A stretch of 64,000 bases of DNA from Acidimicrobiia bacterium. Lineage in GTDB: Bacteria; Actinomycetota; Acidimicrobiia; IMCC26256; JAGNEX01. A program made the position numbers and the translations under genes. Location: positions 992,001-1,056,000 of the forward strand of contig JACJWE010000002.1 of assembly GCA_020637365.1 (NCBI GenBank), read 5' to 3'. Under the pieces are notes generated by a model. It was given only the letters and a program-made list of their open reading frames with translations. It did no database searches and was not told the DNA's origin. Shown here in pieces: positions 60,663 to 64,000 of this stretch (position 1 is its first letter; every line of letters starts with the position of its first letter).

Positions 60663-62006
60663 ATGTCAATTTCAGATATCCGTGACGCCATCAACAACAA
60701 CGCCAGTGCAGAGGACCTCGCATCGATCGAGGTCCCATCGGCGACCCGGGCCGCCTACGTACTCGCCGACGAACAGGACATGTTCGCTGGAGTTCCCTCC
60801 GAAGAGAAGGACCCCAGGAAGTCGCTCCACATCGGTGAAGTCGAACTCCCAGAAATCGCACCCGATGAGTGCCTGATCGCCGTGATGGCGAGTTCCATCA
60901 ACTTCAACACGGTCTGGACATCGATTTTTGAGCCCCTGCCGACCTTCGGCTTCTTGAAACGGCTCGGCCGTGAATCGCAGTGGGCGGCACGCCACGATCA
61001 GCCCTTCCACGTCGTTGGCTCCGACGCCGCTGGTGTCGTGGTCAAGGCCGGTTCGGCCGTGCGTAATTGGCACGTTGGCGACCGGATCACCGCGCATTGC
61101 AACTACGTCGATGATCAGGACCCTTCGGCGCACGACGACTCGATGTTGGCGGCGAACCAGCGGATCTGGGGCTTTGAAACCAACTTCGGTGGCATGGCCG
61201 ATCTGGCGATCGTCAAAGCCAACCAGTTGATGCCCAAACCCGAACACCTCAGCTGGGAAGAAGCGGCGTGTAACGCGCTGACGAACTCGACCTCCTACCG
61301 AATGATCGTGTCGCCCAACGGTGCTCCTGTGACCCAAGGAGACGTCGTTTTGGTGTGGGGCGCCACCGGGGGGCTCGGCGGCTACGCGTGTCAGTACATC
61401 CTGAACGCTGGCGCCACACCGGTCGGCGTTGTGTCCTCGCCCGACAAGGTCGACCTGCTCCACGAACTCGGTGTTGAACACGTGATCGATCGCAAAGCCG
61501 AGGGATATCGCTTTTGGCGAGATGAGCACACCCAAGACGAATCTGAGTGGCGTCGTCTGGGCAAGCAGATCCGGTCGATGGTCGGTCGCGACCCCAACAT
61601 CGTTTTTGAACACCCGGGGCGGACGACGATGGGTGCCTCGGTATTCGTCGCGGCGCGTGGCGGCACCATCGTGACGTGCGCAGCGACCTCGGGTTACATG
61701 ATCGAGTACGACAACCGACACCTGTGGATGAAGCTCAAGACCATCAAAGGCTCCCACTTTGCGAACTACCGGGAAGCGTGGGCGGCCAACCAGGCAATCG
61801 TAGACGGCAAGGTCCACCCGATCCTTTCCGAGGTGTATCCGCTCGACCAGACCGGCGAAGCCGCCTATCGGGTGCATCACAACATGCACGCTGGCAAAAT
61901 TGGCATCCTCTGCCTGGCCGACGGTGAGGGTCAGGGCATTCTCGACCACGAGCTGCGGGCCAAACACGCACGCGAAATCGAACTGTTTCGCCAGTTCGGC
62001 AAATAG
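60663..62006 (+). CDS. ccr: Crotonyl-CoA carboxylase/reductase
   Basis: Ccr makes (2S)-ethylmalonyl-CoA from crotonyl-CoA, CO2 and NADPH, the key step of the ethylmalonyl-CoA pathway. From ATG 60663 it has 447 residues of the medium-chain dehydrogenase fold. Residues at the described CO2 pocket are present: N80 or N82 (SSINFN), F171 and E172 (WGFETN), H365 (KGSHFAN). The NADPH motif WGATGGLGGYACQY is near 232-245. These match the carboxylating enzymes rather than simple reductases. It is followed 25 bases later by methylmalonyl-CoA epimerase. Confidence 0.95.
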   Translation: MSISDIRDAINNNASAEDLASIEVPSATRAAYVLADEQDMFAGVPSEEKDPRKSLHIGEVELPEIAPDECLIAVMASSINFNTVWTSIFEPLPTFGFLKRLGRESQWAARHDQPFHVVGSDAAGVVVKAGSAVRNWHVGDRITAHCNYVDDQDPSAHDDSMLAANQRIWGFETNFGGMADLAIVKANQLMPKPEHLSWEEAACNALTNSTSYRMIVSPNGAPVTQGDVVLVWGATGGLGGYACQYILNAGATPVGVVSSPDKVDLLHELGVEHVIDRKAEGYRFWRDEHTQDESEWRRLGKQIRSMVGRDPNIVFEHPGRTTMGASVFVAARGGTIVTCAATSGYMIEYDNRHLWMKLKTIKGSHFANYREAWAANQAIVDGKVHPILSEVYPLDQTGEAAYRVHHNMHAGKIGILCLADGEGQGILDHELRAKHAREIELFRQFGK

Positions 62007-62031
62007 GCCCCTCTGAAACAAGGTGATACCC

Positions 62032-62505
62032 GTGACCACAGCCACAAACCCGACGGCACAAGACTCATCTGGCCAAAACTCGGCGCCTGCTGAGGGGGCG
62101 ACCGGGTTATTGATCGAGATCGATCATGTCGCCATCGCGGTTCGCGACCTCGAAGCGGCGATCGCGTATTACGCCGACACATTCGGTGCGACCGTCGAGC
62201 ATCGCGAGCGCATCGACTCAGACGGTGTGGAAGAGGCGCTGATCAAAGTCGCCGACTCCTACATCCAGCTCCTCACCCCCGTGGCGGACACGTCGCCGGT
62301 TGCGAAGTATCTGGACAACAAGGGTGAGGGTATCCACCACGTCGGCTATCGGGTCGCCGACTGCGGCGAGGCGCTCGATGCCGTCAAGGCGCAGGGCTAC
62401 CGCACGATCGATCAGGCTCCGAGGCCGGGAAGTCGTGGCACGACGGTGGCCTTTGTTCACCCCAAAGAAGCCTTTGGAACGTTGATCGAGCTCGTTCAGG
62501 AGTAG
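62032..62505 (+). CDS. mce: Methylmalonyl-CoA (ethylmalonyl-CoA) epimerase
   Basis: I start at GTG 62032, six bases after AAGGTGA at 62019-62025; GTG 62023 lies inside that Shine-Dalgarno. The 157-residue VOC-fold enzyme has the metal-ligand residues in IDHVAIAVRDLEAA, IHHVGYRVAD and LIELVQE at the end. It interconverts (2R) and (2S) acyl-malonyl-CoA. The Gly/Ala-rich N-terminal 25 residues are an extension. It is placed directly after ccr, which implies joint use in the ethylmalonyl-CoA pathway or in propionyl-CoA use. Confidence 0.95.
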   Translation: MTTATNPTAQDSSGQNSAPAEGATGLLIEIDHVAIAVRDLEAAIAYYADTFGATVEHRERIDSDGVEEALIKVADSYIQLLTPVADTSPVAKYLDNKGEGIHHVGYRVADCGEALDAVKAQGYRTIDQAPRPGSRGTTVAFVHPKEAFGTLIELVQE

Positions 62506-62756
62506 GGCACGGAGGGACCCGAGCCGAGTTTGCGTTCGACCGTTGGCGGTGCTGACCGGGGGTGACCCCGCTTCTCGAACCGCCGATTGGGCCTCTGGCG
62601 TGACCCTGGGACACTCGGTGTAGGAGCGCCATGATGCAGAGGGGTCCTGACAGGCGAGGGGAACGCGAGCTGTCGATCCCCGTGCGGGTTGCTCGCTGAC
62701 ACCCTAGGCTGGCGGGACGATTCCCCGACGATGCGCCACCGACCGCGGAGTGCCCT
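62506..62756 (+). other. Short intergenic region before the hydrolase
   Basis: A 251-base gap between mce and the right-edge hydrolase. I see no hairpin with a T run, no RNA motif and no open frame of note. It should hold the promoter of the hydrolase gene. Confidence 0.4.
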
Positions 62757-64000
62757 GTGAACCCCCTATTTCGTCAGCAAGCCCAAGCCTTCGACCGCTC
62801 GGTGACACCCGCTGAGCGCCGTCATATCCGAGAGGCCGAGCAACGGCGTCGGCGGTACGGGACGCTGCTCATCATCCTCGCACTCCTCTGTGTCACCCTC
62901 GTAGCGTTCACCCTGGCGCCCAATCCTGCTGGGGCAACCAACGCCGATAGTGCCTGTCCTGTGGACCTGCGATCCGAGATCGATCAGCTCCCGCACCAAG
63001 ACGTGCTGCGCTACGCCAAACCCGGTCCATACGCTGCCGGTGTTCGGACCACGACGCTTGGCGGTCTGCCCGTCGAAGTGTGGTACCCCGCCGATCCGTG
63101 TTCGCTCGTGCCGCTCAACCGTGACGTCTATGACGTGCGGGAATGGGTTCCGACTTGGGCCGAGAAGCTCCTCGACCAGTTGATCGGACCCTTCGACTCG
63201 ACCGTGACAACGAACGCGTTCCGTGATCTGCCACCCGCTCCCGGCCAACACCCCTGGACATTCATGATCCACGGCTTCCCGAGCTATCGCAACCAGAGCA
63301 CCGTATTGACCTCGCATCTGGCGTCGTGGGGCTACGTCGTCATCAGCCCTGACCGGACCAAGGGCAATCTGCCAGCGCTTCTGAACGGGAAGATCTTGGG
63401 GGCCATCACCGGTGTCGCTCAGGTCGATGATCTGCTCCGTCTGATGGACGATCTCCGAGCTCAGGCAGCGACACCCGGCAATTTCTTCAACTCGACTATG
63501 GACATTTCTAACGGCGCGGCGATTGGGCATTCTTGGGGTGGCTACACGACGGGTGGACTCGCTGGCCTTCCCGAGATCAAAGCGACCATTCCCCTTGCGC
63601 CTGCCGGTCGCATGCGGGCCGCCGATTCGGTGAGCGCGGCAGCCGCCATGCAGAGCTCGACCGCCGACAAACCCGTCCTGTTCATCACGGGTTCCGATGA
63701 AGCGTGGGTATCTGACCTGTTCGTCAGCGAGGCGATCCGCCTTGAGCAAGCACCAATCGGTCAGATCGATCTCTTGGGCGGTGGACATTTGAGCTTTACC
63801 GACCTGTGTGCCGTGGGCGGCGAGGGCATCTGGCGAATCATGAATCGCCTCCCCCTCATTCCAGATTCCCTACTTACCCCGCTCCTCGGCGATGGCTGCG
63901 TGCCAAGCGACCTCGACTACATGTCCGCGTATGCGGTGACCGCAGATGCTTCGGTCGCCTTGCTGGAAGCGGTGTTGAAAGGCGATGCCTCGGCCTGGAG
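62757..64000 (+). CDS. Membrane-anchored or secreted alpha/beta hydrolase (3' end outside window)
   Basis: The frame opens with GTG 62757 (NPLFRQQAQAFDRSVTP follows) and is still open at base 64000, so the C-terminus lies beyond. About 414 residues are visible. A basic segment (REAEQRRRRYG) and one hydrophobic helix (TLLIILALLCVTLVAFTLA, about 37-55) make a signal anchor. The catalytic domain has the oxyanion HGFPSYRNQS near residue 173, the nucleophile elbow GHSWGGYTTGG near 261, and a possible acid loop (ITGSDEAWV). This resembles dienelactone hydrolase or PAF-acetylhydrolase-like serine esterases; substrate not assignable. Long minus-strand frames here are shadows. Confidence 0.88.
   Translation, partial: MNPLFRQQAQAFDRSVTPAERRHIREAEQRRRRYGTLLIILALLCVTLVAFTLAPNPAGATNADSACPVDLRSEIDQLPHQDVLRYAKPGPYAAGVRTTTLGGLPVEVWYPADPCSLVPLNRDVYDVREWVPTWAEKLLDQLIGPFDSTVTTNAFRDLPPAPGQHPWTFMIHGFPSYRNQSTVLTSHLASWGYVVISPDRTKGNLPALLNGKILGAITGVAQVDDLLRLMDDLRAQAATPGNFFNSTMDISNGAAIGHSWGGYTTGGLAGLPEIKATIPLAPAGRMRAADSVSAAAAMQSSTADKPVLFITGSDEAWVSDLFVSEAIRLEQAPIGQIDLLGGGHLSFTDLCAVGGEGIWRIMNRLPLIPDSLLTPLLGDGCVPSDLDYMSAYAVTADASVALLEAVLKGDASAW

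Noticed and set aside
60672..62045. Minus-strand open frame of 457 codons opposite ccr
   Set aside because: Complete antisense to the carboxylase/reductase, whose catalytic residues are intact; no homology in the shadow.
62766..63788. Minus-strand open frame of 340 codons at the right edge
   Set aside because: The plus strand here encodes an alpha/beta hydrolase with GHSWGG and HGF motifs, open to the window end; the minus frame is its shadow.

Overview
The window is about 64 kb of high-GC chromosomal DNA with dense operons and no mobile element, phage or CRISPR array. The gene content points to a Gram-positive, aerobic, probably marine actinobacterium, most likely class Acidimicrobiia. Evidence: mycothiol biosynthesis (mshA next to ybjN), an RsiG-type anti-sigma protein, C5-pathway heme genes behind rex, the actinobacterial DUF4129-DUF4350-MoxR-DUF58-SpoIIM-RDD block, proC followed by a small helix-turn-helix protein, a seven-subunit Mrp antiporter and crotonyl-CoA carboxylase/reductase. 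Taxonomy is inferred from gene content only.

Layout. 1-4 kb: end of a membrane protein, a small membrane protein, two serine tRNAs, tadA, a lipoprotein and a Tat-exported intradiol-dioxygenase-like lipoprotein. 4.2-7.9 kb: SRP RNA, dnaX, ybaB, recR. 7.9-12.2 kb: an OmpA/BON protein, a membrane-anchored coiled-coil protein with two helix-hairpin-helix modules, and a membrane protein. 12.5-16.4 kb: thiolase and an SGNH/MBOAT O-acylation pair. 16.6-23 kb: the MoxR block. 23.2-29.3 kb: mrpABCDEFG. 29.4-33.8 kb: GntR regulator, rhodanese lipoprotein, MgtE-type transporter, M23 peptidase. 33.9-40.7 kb: RsiG-like protein, XRE regulator, mshA, ybjN, corA, proC, HTH protein, SAM hydrolase and a 29-residue membrane protein absent from standard ORF lists. 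40.7-49.7 kb: CAP protein, geranylgeranyl reductase and a respiratory operon. 49.9-59.1 kb: hemL, hemB, cobA-hemD, hemC, hemA, rsgA, precorrin-2 dehydrogenase, rex, cupredoxin. 59.4-64 kb: acyl-CoA dehydrogenase, ccr, methylmalonyl-CoA epimerase and a truncated alpha/beta hydrolase.

The most interesting system is the respiratory operon at 43.9-49.7 kb. Its cytochrome b is split like b6 plus subunit IV, and it has a cysteine at the position that binds heme c(i) in b6f. Spacing to the heme histidines is the same as in b6. It is preceded by a three-helix membrane protein and a 2x[4Fe-4S] ferredoxin, and followed by a Rieske protein, a diheme cytochrome c and two small membrane proteins of unknown function. 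I infer a b6f-like menaquinol:cytochrome c reductase with a possible ferredoxin input.

Seven frame breaks fall in tadA, a lipoprotein gene, dnaX (two), cytochrome b6 and subunit IV (two). Most sit in G/C repeats, and they hit genes that should be essential, so sequence error is the likeliest cause. Reading frames there are given as restored spans.
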